53,012 nucleotides of DNA, taken from assembly GCF_000378085.1 (NCBI RefSeq), contig NZ_KB899224.1, positions 1 through 53,012 on the forward strand, read 5' to 3'. The notes beneath the pieces were generated by a model, which did no database searches, was not told the origin of the DNA, and worked only from the letters and a program-made list of their open reading frames with translations. This stretch comes from Hoylesella loescheii DSM 19665 = JCM 12249 = ATCC 15930 (GTDB lineage Bacteria > Bacteroidota > Bacteroidia > Bacteroidales > Bacteroidaceae). Below are positions 17,314 through 24,661 of the stretch, piece by piece; positions within the stretch are counted from its first letter, which is position 1; every line of letters starts with the position of its first letter. Both the position numbers and the translations under genes were made by a program.

Positions 17314-18456
17314 ATGACCCACCTCCGCTCCGTCCTATCTTTGGCCCTTTCGGCGCTGTCGCTTTGTGGTATTGCCAAGGGTAAACCACAAAACCAACTC
17401 ACACTCTTCGTGGGCACTTACACCCAAGACAGTCCATCGAAAGGCATCTACGTGTATCGCTTCAACCAAGATACGGGCAACTTCTCGCTACGCTCTTCGG
17501 CCAAGGCAGGCAATCCCTCGTTCGTGGCCTTATCGCCCAATGGCAACCGATTGTATGCCGTTAGCGAGTTCAACGATGGTCGACAAGGAGCGTATAGCTT
17601 TGATTTCGACCCGAAAACGGGCCAACTTTCAAACCCCATTTTTGTCTCTACAAAGGCAGGCGACAGATTTGACGACCCCGAAAACCAACCAGGAAGCGAC
17701 CCCTGCAACCTTTACACAGATGGCAAATGTCTGATAACGGCCAACTATTCGGGTGGCGACATCAGTGCGTTTAAGCTAGACAAGCAAGGGCGATTACAAG
17801 GAACGGCCCAACAAACACGATTTCGTGGACGCGATTCGGCAGCCGTTTCGCACATCCATTGTGGGCTCCCCACTCCCGACGGCAAGTATTTCTTGGCCAC
17901 CGACTTGGGCAACGATCGCATACATAGATTTGATTTCACCCCCAGCGGAACTGAAGTGTTGGCCCAACCAACCGTGGCCTTCGAGGTGAAACGTGGTGAA
18001 GGACCACGCCATATCACTTTCGACAAGGGCGGACGCTATCTTTATCTCATCAACGAGTTGGGCGGAACATGCGTGGTTATGCGTTATAACAACGACCAAC
18101 TCACTGAAATGCAAACCTTGATGGCCGACGAAGGCGGTGGACGAGGTAGTGCCGACATTCACATTAGTCCTGATGGGAAATTCCTTTATACCTCTCATCG
18201 ACTGAAAAAAGACGGCATTGCCATCTTCGCCATTAATCCGCAAACCGGCCTTCTCACCAAGGTGGGCTACCAGCAAACGGGCATTCATCCCCGAAACTTC
18301 ACCATCACACCCAATGGTAAGTATTTGCTCGTAGCTTGCCGAGACGACAATGCCATTCAGATTTTTAGGCGAGATGCTCGCACAGGCTTGCTTACCAACA
18401 CTGGCAAACGCATCAATCTGGGTAAACCCGTTTGTCTTGTGCTTCGCAAATACTAG
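17314..18456 (+). CDS. secreted lactonase family (6-phosphogluconolactonase-like) beta-propeller
   Basis: ATG 17314 gives a 380-aa protein with a signal peptide of about 22 residues; the longer in-frame reading from 17152 has no coding signature. The body has repeated propeller motifs (FVGTYT, NPSFVALSPNGNRLYAVSEF, GEGPRHITFDKGGRYLYLINE and HPRNFTITPNGKYLLVACRD) typical of the PF10282 seven-bladed family related to YbhE/Pgl. A periplasmic location makes the pentose-phosphate role doubtful, so the substrate is unassigned. It is monocistronic. Confidence 0.85.
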   Translation: MTHLRSVLSLALSALSLCGIAKGKPQNQLTLFVGTYTQDSPSKGIYVYRFNQDTGNFSLRSSAKAGNPSFVALSPNGNRLYAVSEFNDGRQGAYSFDFDPKTGQLSNPIFVSTKAGDRFDDPENQPGSDPCNLYTDGKCLITANYSGGDISAFKLDKQGRLQGTAQQTRFRGRDSAAVSHIHCGLPTPDGKYFLATDLGNDRIHRFDFTPSGTEVLAQPTVAFEVKRGEGPRHITFDKGGRYLYLINELGGTCVVMRYNNDQLTEMQTLMADEGGGRGSADIHISPDGKFLYTSHRLKKDGIAIFAINPQTGLLTKVGYQQTGIHPRNFTITPNGKYLLVACRDDNAIQIFRRDARTGLLTNTGKRINLGKPVCLVLRKY

Positions 18457-18506
18457 TCGGCAACTTTGCCCGTAGCTCTTCCTCGCACGCCATTCACCCC
18501 CTTACA

Positions 18507-18530
18507 CCTTATATATAATAAGGACTAAAG
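18507..18530. repeat. isolated copy of the TATATAATAAGG motif
   Basis: CCTTATATATAATAAGG with flanking ACTAAAG matches the start of the 66-bp repeats at 13195-13346. It sits between the lactonase and GSCFA genes. A 12-bp palindrome GGGGCATGCCCC follows near 18547. Confidence 0.5.
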
Positions 18531-18684
18531 CCCCCAATATCCACTCGGGGCATGCCCCATACAGGCTTTCCACCATTTAATCTCACCCATCAGGGTGCAT
18601 AATCACGCACCAACAGACGTGCAATTTACTGCATACGCGCCCTTATATTGAGACTGGTAACACAACAGAAGCAAACCTTTCAAC

Positions 18685-19527
18685 ATGATGCAACTGCAAA
18701 CTCCCGTAGCCATACCCCACCCCACGTTCACCATCGAACCTTTCGAACGCGTACTTCTAGTAGGTTCGTGCTTCGCCCAAAATATGGGTAAGCGATTTGT
18801 CGAGGCTCAATTCCAAGCCACGGTAAACCCTTATGGCGTGATGTACAACCCCGGAAGCATTCTGCATACTGTGGAACGCTGTACCGATAGCCCTGCAGTG
18901 GCCATCTTTACGTTGGGCACCAACCATGTTTATTGTTGGAAAGAGACGGGCGAAATTGCAGACAATTGCCTGAAACTCCCCCAAAAGCTTTTCGAAGAAA
19001 AAGAACTATCGGTAGACGAATGCGTAGCTTTTTTGCATCAGGCCATCGATATATTGAAGTCGCGCAATCCGCAAGTGCAGGTTGTTCTCACCGTCAGCCC
19101 CATCCGTTACGCCAAATATAGCTTTGTGGGCAGTCAGCTGTCAAAGGCCACACTCATCTTGGCCACGCACCGTTTGCTTGGCCTTCTTCCCGATTGCACA
19201 ACCTATTTTCCTGCCTACGAGATAATGAACGACGAGCTGCGCGACTATCGTTTCTATGCGCCCGACATGCTCCACCCCTCCGAACAGGCTGTTGAATACA
19301 TTTGGCAACGGTTTACCGATGTTTATCTCTCATCCTCTGCCCACACCTTTTTAAAAGAATGGCAGCCCCTTCAAGCAGCCCTTAACCACAAACCCTTCAA
19401 TCCCGACAGTGCGGAATACAAGACTTTCCTTGCCAAAACCCTACAAGACATACGGGCTTTGGAAACCAAGTACGGACATAAACTAGACCTCTCGGCCTAT
19501 GAAAGCATTGTCAAACACGGTGAGTAA
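18685..19527 (+). CDS. GSCFA domain protein
   Basis: This 280-aa protein has the eponymous motif in LLVGSCFAQNMG near residue 27 and further family blocks (LGTNHVYCWKETGEIADNC, VVLTVSPIRYAK and DMLHPSEQAVEYIWQRF). The fold resembles SGNH/GDSL hydrolases: the GSC segment would hold the nucleophile, and the DxxHPS segment the Asp-His pair. Family members are widespread in Bacteroidetes, but the substrate is unknown. There is no signal peptide, so it is probably cytoplasmic. Confidence 0.9.
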   Translation: MMQLQTPVAIPHPTFTIEPFERVLLVGSCFAQNMGKRFVEAQFQATVNPYGVMYNPGSILHTVERCTDSPAVAIFTLGTNHVYCWKETGEIADNCLKLPQKLFEEKELSVDECVAFLHQAIDILKSRNPQVQVVLTVSPIRYAKYSFVGSQLSKATLILATHRLLGLLPDCTTYFPAYEIMNDELRDYRFYAPDMLHPSEQAVEYIWQRFTDVYLSSSAHTFLKEWQPLQAALNHKPFNPDSAEYKTFLAKTLQDIRALETKYGHKLDLSAYESIVKHGE

Positions 19528-19692
19528 AGCGTAAGTCGTGATATAAAAAGCCACACCTCAAGCACAAAACTTCTGCAAAAACGCCATCGCACATTTGCAA
19601 GCATAAGCAGATTTTTTACTCAGAAAGACTTTTGAAAGCTCTGTTAACAAGGGGTTTGCAGTATGCTTAGCCAGCCATTGAAGGGCAAAAAG

Positions 19693-20109
19693 CTATTTAG
19701 TCCTTACATATAGGTCATAGCTACCTTCTGAACTGGTTATCTCAAATGTGTTAGCACTGATGTTTAGTATCCTCATTACAAGTGTGCCCATGCGTAATAT
19801 CCGCTCAGAGCCTTTAACTTCTACATCCCATCCTGTTGTGTTACTATACTTGCCAGCCACAATACCCTTATGCGTTCCATCCGCTTCGAACACCCTATGT
19901 ATTTCTACTGTAATGTCATCGATCCGTTTTCCAGAAGTATCATAACTACCAACAAAGTTCCATTCGCCCACAAACTTCGCTTTAAGTTCGGCTACGGGGT
20001 CAATTTCTTCTTTCTTTTCATCATCCTTACTACATGATGTTAACGACAACAAACCCGCTGTCATAGCCGTTAAGGCTACGAACACGAAATAAAATAACTT
20101 CTTTTTCAT
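19693..20109 (-). CDS. small lipocalin-like lipoprotein
   Basis: The 138-aa protein begins with a signal peptide and lipobox (SLTSC), then a VGEWNF motif and short beta strands, as in lipocalin-like lipoproteins of Bacteroidales. It is paralogous to the gene at 20774 (shared N-terminus and xDPVAxLKxxxVGxWxxxGxY pattern). A promoter with both boxes lies about 178 nt upstream. Function unknown; probably surface or periplasmic. Confidence 0.8.
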   Translation of the reverse strand: MKKKLFYFVFVALTAMTAGLLSLTSCSKDDEKKEEIDPVAELKAKFVGEWNFVGSYDTSGKRIDDITVEIHRVFEADGTHKGIVAGKYSNTTGWDVEVKGSERILRMGTLVMRILNISANTFEITSSEGSYDLYVRTK

Positions 20110-20286
20110 AAAGTTACAACTTAGATTATCGATAGTGTTAATAATATGTTCCTCTTGGTTTTTTAATACAGATATTCACTCTTTCCACGGTTTTGCGTAG
20201 CATGGCAACACTGCGCTATGCGCCTATTAACTCGGCACACGCCACATGCCAACCTTGCATCTGCGTGTTTATTATGGTATCGTTGG

Positions 20287-20318
20287 CAAAGTTAAGTTTA
20301 TTTTTCAAATCACGCAAA
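20287..20318 (-). promoter_or_regulatory. promoter of the 19693-20109 lipoprotein
   Basis: Minus-strand TAACTTTG (20294-20287) and TTTG (20318-20315) are 20 nt apart. The start site would leave a leader of about 170 nt. The pseudogene at 21455 has the same promoter-to-start distance. Confidence 0.6.
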
Positions 20319-20576
20319 TAAAAACGAAAGAAAATCTTTACAAAGTTATTGATCAAAATAGTCATGGAGAATTGTGTGTCACAGGAAAGCTCTGCAAATT
20401 TCTTCATTATGCGACAAACCTGCTGCACCTTTCTTTTCTCTCTATATAAAGGAGGATAACAAGCCAGAAGTGCATTGAAGAACCTACAAAAAGAGCAGTA
20501 TCTGCCGTAGCAGGCATCCCCTATCGCTTTCCCTTCCACCTTTATACGAGTTTGGGAAAAGAGAGGTTTGTCATGT

Positions 20577-20630
20577 CAACTACCACCAAGCGGTAGTTGG
20601 CGAGATAGTCATTCGTTTTTTATCTAACTT
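20577..20630 (+). repeat. dispersed hairpin element (copy 1)
   Basis: CAACTACC (20577-20584) pairs with GGTAGTTG (20592-20599), followed by GAGATAGTCATTCG and a TTTTTT run. The 29-bp tail is nearly identical to 27916-27944, where another CAACTAC hairpin precedes it. It may be a rightward terminator or a small dispersed repeat. Confidence 0.5.
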
Positions 20631-20650
20631 CATCACTCGTACTATATACA

Positions 20651-20700
20651 AACAGCTTTGCTGCCAAACACGCCATTGCATGTTTGGCAACAAAGCTGTT
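20651..20700. terminator. 20-bp stem hairpin downstream of lipoprotein gene
   Basis: Arms 20651-20670 and 20681-20700 match at 19 of 20 positions, with a 10-nt loop. It lies 74 nt beyond the stop of the minus-strand lipoprotein gene at 20774. No T-run follows on either strand, so it may be a processing or REP-like hairpin instead of a terminator. Confidence 0.5.
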
Positions 20701-20720
20701 GTTACGATGAACACACAGAA

Positions 20721-20750
20721 GGCATGCAGACAATCAGATGCCTGCATGCC
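20721..20750. terminator. 9-bp stem hairpin
   Basis: GGCATGCAG (20721-20729) pairs perfectly with CTGCATGCC (20742-20750). It lies 24 nt after the stop codon of the lipoprotein gene and could act in its 3' end formation, together with the larger hairpin at 20651. Confidence 0.45.
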
Positions 20751-20773
20751 TAACTCGCTCATAGAATTAAAGG

Positions 20774-21187
20774 CTATTTCGCTTTTTTAAATCGGTAGAA
20801 ATCGCCACTACTTTCATCGTAGACAAACTCAAGAGTATCGTCACTAATCTTTTTTATCATATTCTGATTACCATTAATCACGATATAGTTTGTGTCTCCA
20901 ACAAGCACATTCCAAATTTTCCAAGAAACCGTAGACACATTAACTGTTATCTTCAGTGAACCATTAGCCTGGAAGTCATAGTTCATGGCTGCCATTAATC
21001 CACCTACGGGGTCGCCAGATTCATGATATTTGCCTTCGAGTTCCCAGCTACCCACAATCTGCCCCTTCAACGCAGCTACGGGGTCTACATCTTTGTTGTC
21101 ATCGCTACTGCACGATGTTAGCGACATCAAACTTACCGACATGGCTGCAATAGCCACAAACATCCAATAAAAAAATCTCTTTTTCAT
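20774..21187 (-). CDS. small lipocalin-like lipoprotein (paralogue)
   Basis: The 137-aa protein has a signal peptide with lipobox SLTSC, then a DPVAALKGQIVGSWELEGKY block matching the protein at 19693, and a C-terminus of short beta strands ending YRFKKAK. The spacing and orientation suggest local tandem duplication, with a decayed third member at 21455. Function unknown; lipocalin-like fold inferred from the GxW motif. Confidence 0.8.
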   Translation of the reverse strand: MKKRFFYWMFVAIAAMSVSLMSLTSCSSDDNKDVDPVAALKGQIVGSWELEGKYHESGDPVGGLMAAMNYDFQANGSLKITVNVSTVSWKIWNVLVGDTNYIVINGNQNMIKKISDDTLEFVYDESSGDFYRFKKAK

Positions 21188-21454
21188 AACGTTACATTTT
21201 AATTAGTAAAAGTGATAAAATAAATCTCATCCGCCTTGTGGCAGACCTACATTTCAACGCACGCATCTCTGCACTGCATTGTCGGGCAAAAGTTTCTTCG
21301 CCCTTTTATATTAGTTGTTCTTCTCGCCTCGAAAGCTTAAGTCAAGGCTTTCAGAATTAATGCTGTTCATCATCCTAACAAGACCTTACCCTGGCCGTAG
21401 GCATTCGCCCCCTCGCCAGGAGTTTCACACTTATCAATCGCCGCTCAAAGAACC

Positions 21455-21715
21455 CTATTTCTTCCTTATGCGCATGATTGTATCATGCCATTTTGAAGTC
21501 ATGATGACAATAAACTTTGTGCTCGCTTTGCTCTTCACCAGCATTCTGGCTATAGCCTGAGAGTCTTCTTTGCCCCACTACCTGCGGCCTCAACCCATCA
21601 ACGAAACACCTTTGCTTTATTATCGCCGACTTTACAGCACGACGACAACAGCCACCTGGCTTACCGACATGGGCACAAAACCCACTAACAACATGAAGGA
21701 ATTCTTACCTTTCAT
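21455..21715 (-). pseudogene. decayed third lipocalin-like lipoprotein
   Basis: From ATG 21715 the minus strand matches the paralogue start at DNA level: CCATGTCGGTAAG, then a degraded lipobox region reading SCCKVGDNK where the intact gene has SCSSDDNK. The far end reads KFIVIMTSKWHDTIMRIRKK before a stop at 21455-21457, resembling the C-terminus FEITSSEGSYDLYVRTK of the 19693 protein. The middle is deleted and frames are broken. A promoter lies 176 nt upstream, the same distance as in the intact copy. The call rests on alignment by eye. Confidence 0.45.
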
Positions 21716-21890
21716 AAAGTTTTCAGTTTGATTTCATTAGGGCTAAAGCCTTATCTCTATTGTGTTCTGCAACAAATGCGTCCAGCTACTAATTACTAAA
21801 CACAAGATGTTTGCATACCACTTATGCACCACTTAGCATAAACTCTACCCCATTCCACCACTTTTCAGTTTGGTAATATGGTATTTTTTG

Positions 21891-21921
21891 CAAAGATACA
21901 TTATTCTTCTATGACAACAAA
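21891..21921 (-). promoter_or_regulatory. promoter of the decayed lipoprotein gene
   Basis: Minus-strand TATCTTTG (21898-21891) with TTTG (21921-21918) 19 nt upstream. It is intact although the gene it would serve is broken, so transcripts may still be made. Confidence 0.5.
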
Positions 21922-21970
21922 AAAAGTAATATAAACTAATTAAAACAGCTAGTGACGTGTACCTAACCAC

Positions 21971-22078
21971 TTGTAGGGTGGCTACAAGCCTTTTGTAGTG
22001 CCACTACAACTCGTTTGTAGTCGCACTACCGCTTACTTGTAGTCAGGCTACAAAAGGCTTGTAGTGGCAGTACAAGAG
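21971..22078. repeat. 22-bp palindromic tandem array, GTAG-CTAC family (copy 2)
   Basis: GTAG begins at 21973, 21995, 22017, 22039 and 22061, an exact 22-bp period. Dyads include GTAGGGTGGCTAC, GTAGTGCCACTAC and GTAGTCAGGCTAC. It lies downstream of the nitroreductase gene. The remaining sequence between 21716 and 22247 shows only the promoter at 21891. Confidence 0.85.
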
Positions 22079-22247
22079 GCTTTGTACTCACGGGTTGATG
22101 GCAAAATGCAGTTTTAGGGCATATCTATGAAGGCCCCAAAACACACCAACACACCTGTTTGTAAATAAGAAAAGCCCGCACTAGGCACGAGTTAAGCGCC
22201 TTTAAAAGGCAAAAGTCCAAGGCAACAAAAACTAAAAGCGCATCTCC

Positions 22248-22985
22248 CTACACAAACCCCTGTTGCCTCAACGCCTTCAAAAGAGCCTCCGACATGGCTT
22301 CGTTGGCCGCTTTGGTATAGCGAACATCGGTGTAGACTTGTGCCAATGTCTCCTTCTTATTCTCAGCCACGAACGCCTTGTTAACGGCCAAATCTTCTTT
22401 CGCTGCATAAAAGTCGTCTATCTTTACAGGCGTATAGTCGCGATAAACCTCATCGTGCACAAAGGCTTCAAGTGGTAGTCGATCGCTCAAGGCAGGATTT
22501 TCGTCGGGCCATCCCAAAGTTATCGTAGCCACAGGCAGAACCAATGTCGGCAGTTCAAGTACGTCTATCACCTGCTGAGCATTGTAGATGGTGGTGCCAA
22601 GAAAGCAATAGCCCAGCCCTGCCTCTTCTGCCAGACAACAAAAGGTCTGCGTATAGAGCAGCGCATCTGTGGTCGCGTTCATAAACGACAGGAAATTGTC
22701 GTATCCAGGATTAGCCTTTCGTTGTTCGGCCCATAAGGTGGTGCGCCTGAAATCGGCACATATCGTCAGCACAACGGGGGCCTGTGTGGCCATGGGTTGG
22801 TTGAAATGAGCTGGCGCAAGACGGCGTTTTTGGCGTTCGTCGCGCGTAACCACCACGCTGTAAAGTTGCAAGTTGCCCATGGTTTGGGTGCGTGCGGCCT
22901 GTTCCAGCAAGCCGTTCAAAAGTTCTTCACTTACGTCGTCGCCCTTATATCGGCGTATGGTTGTGCGGTTTTGCAATGCTTTCAT
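22248..22985 (-). CDS. nitroreductase family protein (NfsA/FRP-like)
   Basis: This protein of about 245 aa is a flavin (FMN) oxidoreductase. The starts ATG 22988 and 22985 are adjacent; both begin just before KALQNRTTIRRYKGDDVS, the family's N-terminal FMN-phosphate-binding region (R-x-S/T-x-R-x-Y/F). Later motifs are EAGLGYCFLGTTIYN and LPVATITLGWPDE, as in NADPH-dependent nitro- and flavin-reductases. The substrate cannot be predicted. A -7 box lies 26 nt upstream at 23014-23021. Confidence 0.88.
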   Translation of the reverse strand: MKALQNRTTIRRYKGDDVSEELLNGLLEQAARTQTMGNLQLYSVVVTRDERQKRRLAPAHFNQPMATQAPVVLTICADFRRTTLWAEQRKANPGYDNFLSFMNATTDALLYTQTFCCLAEEAGLGYCFLGTTIYNAQQVIDVLELPTLVLPVATITLGWPDENPALSDRLPLEAFVHDEVYRDYTPVKIDDFYAAKEDLAVNKAFVAENKKETLAQVYTDVRYTKAANEAMSEALLKALRQQGFV

Positions 22986-23013
22986 CATGATGCTAATCGA
23001 TTTTTTACTAGCA

Positions 23014-23021
23014 CAAAGATA
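23014..23021 (-). promoter_or_regulatory. -7 box of the nitroreductase gene
   Basis: Minus-strand TATCTTTG matches TAnnTTTG. No clear -33 box is present at the expected spacing. Confidence 0.5.
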
Positions 23022-23349
23022 ACGATAAACCCCGAAATACCATTCTCGGCCCACCACAAATGCGCACTTTTATCAACTTGTTTGCTATTTGTTTGAACCA
23101 ATATTCGTACAAACACACATTGCAAGCCTACACCGTTATAGTTCTTCCAAATTGTAAACAGGATGCATAAACTATCGATACAAAAACTTAACAAAAGCTA
23201 TAAAACGCCGATTTTATGACAAATGAAGCCGCGTAAAATATACTAAAAAATAAACCAACAAAGTGAAAATCTCACGCCTTAATAGATAAAAAAGTGCTAA
23301 ATAACAGAAAAACCGAACTATAAAAGTAACAAGTTAACAGATTAATGTG

Positions 23350-23357
23350 TATCTTTG
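23350..23357 (+). promoter_or_regulatory. -7 box of a short transcription unit
   Basis: TATCTTTG followed by CAG fits the consensus. It would start an RNA at about 23364 that ends at the terminator near 23752, about 390 nt long, with a 36-aa reading frame in its middle. From 23058 to 23349 I see no feature except the nitroreductase promoter. Confidence 0.6.
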
Positions 23358-23462
23358 CAGAACAATTAAAGCTAAAACGGCATTTCAGTATAGCTATCAC
23401 TAATTGTTACTCTCTATCTATAACAACCGGATGACGGTCTCTTCATCTACCATCAACTAAAG

Positions 23463-23488
23463 GGGGTCAATCAGAGACCAAAGACCCC
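23463..23488 (+). promoter_or_regulatory. hairpin just before the ribosome-binding site of the small ORF
   Basis: GGGGTC (23463-23468) pairs with GACCCC (23483-23488), with a 14-nt loop that itself contains GAGACC. The stem ends 3 nt before GGGAGG, so it could control access to the start codon at 23504. Confidence 0.5.
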
Positions 23489-23503
23489 AAGGGAGGTTTA
23501 ACC

Positions 23504-23614
23504 ATGAAACTTAAAAGAAAGAGTTATGGTCAAGAAGACTATGAACTTGATAATGTTTACAACGAGGAAGATCTTTACGGACAAACTGTAGATTCTTCTA
23601 TTTGGTACACGTAA
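23504..23614 (+). CDS. 36-aa peptide of unknown function
   Basis: ATG 23504 has a strong Shine-Dalgarno-like GGGAGG 8 nt upstream, unusual for this phylum, and the frame ends in two consecutive TAA codons. The peptide is charged: a basic start (MKLKRKSYG) followed by an acidic, Tyr-rich body (EDYELDNVYNEEDLYG) and a C-terminus SSIWYT. It has no signal or membrane helix. A hairpin (CACGTA 23608-23613, TACGTG 23620-23625) overlaps the stop codon. It may be a real small protein or the readout of a structured regulatory RNA. I do not recognise the sequence. Confidence 0.6.
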   Translation: MKLKRKSYGQEDYELDNVYNEEDLYGQTVDSSIWYT

Positions 23615-23710
23615 TAAAATACGTGGGGATTTTTCATAACTATGGGAACATACCCTTGGCGTATGGCATAACAAACAAGGGTAATCGTTCATGAAGTAAT
23701 AGGAAAAAGG

Positions 23711-23752
23711 GTCTAAGGCGCACATCTAATCATGTCACTTTAGACTTTTTTT
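23711..23752 (+). terminator. intrinsic terminator of the small-peptide transcript
   Basis: GTCTAA (23711-23716) pairs with TTAGAC (23740-23745); an inner ACAT/ATGT pair extends the fold, and seven T residues follow at once. An upstream hairpin (ACCCTTG 23652-23658, CAAGGGT 23676-23682) lies between the peptide and the terminator. Confidence 0.65.
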
Positions 23753-23854
23753 ATGCCCATTTTTACCAACTCTGCCACGCCAAGACGTCCAAAAGCTATC
23801 TAGCAGACCTATGTAGCCAGCATCAACCGACAATACACATACAGACGATAAGAT

Positions 23855-24322
23855 ATGAAACAACAAATGGAGAAAACGATTTTTGCCACCTTCGTGGCAG
23901 TGTATTTCCTTGCCCTTGCAGCCTGCTCAGGTAGCAAAGAGGCGAAAAACGACGTAGAACAAGTTAGCTATCACGAAGCGCGAAACTACTTCCTGAACCT
24001 AGGACAAGAGGTGGCCGTGGGTCAGAAAATCACCAACGAGCATGATTTCAACAGGTATTTCGGCATGGCTGCATATATGGGAAAAGACGGCGAACCAACT
24101 CGCGTAGACTTCGACAACGAGTTTGTGGTGCCCATCGTCCTGCCCGAGACCGACTGCGAAACCGAAATTATAGACGTGGCGCTAAGTGGCAACGCCTCGG
24201 TTATCAATCTCGACTACAAAATTAAAGTAGGCGCCAAGCGCGATTTCTTTACCCGCCCCATCAAGTTGCTGGTTGTAGACAAGGCTTATAGGTATGCGCA
24301 GGTGCAGCTGAACAAAGAATAA
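23855..24322 (+). CDS. hypothetical lipoprotein
   Basis: The 155-aa protein has a signal peptide with lipobox LAAC (residues 21-24), then a soluble domain with many acidic residues and no motif that I recognise. The sequence pattern (FGMAAYMGKDGEPTRVDF, then FVVPIVLPET) suggests a small beta-rich fold. It follows the small-peptide unit but has a separate leader of about 100 nt; a perfect hairpin terminator follows. Confidence 0.75.
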   Translation: MKQQMEKTIFATFVAVYFLALAACSGSKEAKNDVEQVSYHEARNYFLNLGQEVAVGQKITNEHDFNRYFGMAAYMGKDGEPTRVDFDNEFVVPIVLPETDCETEIIDVALSGNASVINLDYKIKVGAKRDFFTRPIKLLVVDKAYRYAQVQLNKE

Positions 24323-24330
24323 GTACACTA

Positions 24331-24369
24331 AATGGCGTGGCGTTGATAGGCGCCACGCCATTTCTTGTA
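24331..24369 (+). terminator. intrinsic terminator after the 23855 lipoprotein
   Basis: AATGGCGTGGCG (24331-24342) pairs perfectly with 24351-24362 around an 8-nt loop, followed by TTCTTGT. It starts 8 nt past the stop codon. Confidence 0.8.
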
Positions 24370-24502
24370 CATGCGCAAACAGCTGCAACGAAGCCTTCCA
24401 CCCTGCTTTTATGCTATACTCAACAGCCAAATTACAAGCCACTAATCATCTTCAAAGGGGCGCATTACCAACCAATGCCATCCCCTAACACAAAAGCAAA
24501 CT

Positions 24503-24542
24503 AAAAAGGCGGCAAACTTCTCCTTGTAAGAAGTTTGCCGCC
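24503..24542 (-). terminator. intrinsic terminator of the TonB-dependent receptor gene
   Basis: On the minus strand a perfect 14-bp stem (24542-24529 with 24521-24508, 7-nt loop) is followed immediately by TTTTT. It lies about 120 nt beyond the receptor stop codon. Confidence 0.8.
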
Positions 24543-24661
24543 GAATGTTATTATACCTTTCCTCAAAATGTAGGAAAAGGCCTGATGGGCTGTGCATGGG
24601 GTTCTTCTTCTCGTCTCCCACAATGCCATTAACCCGCTTTCTCTCTAGATTGGCCTTGCCT

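Noticed and set aside
20216..20539. Minus-strand 107-aa frame
   Set aside because: It overlaps the promoter of the lipoprotein gene and has no ribosome-binding site or recognisable composition.
23364..23752. tmRNA, RNase P RNA or SRP RNA
   Set aside because: None of the conserved blocks of those RNAs could be found in this transcript.
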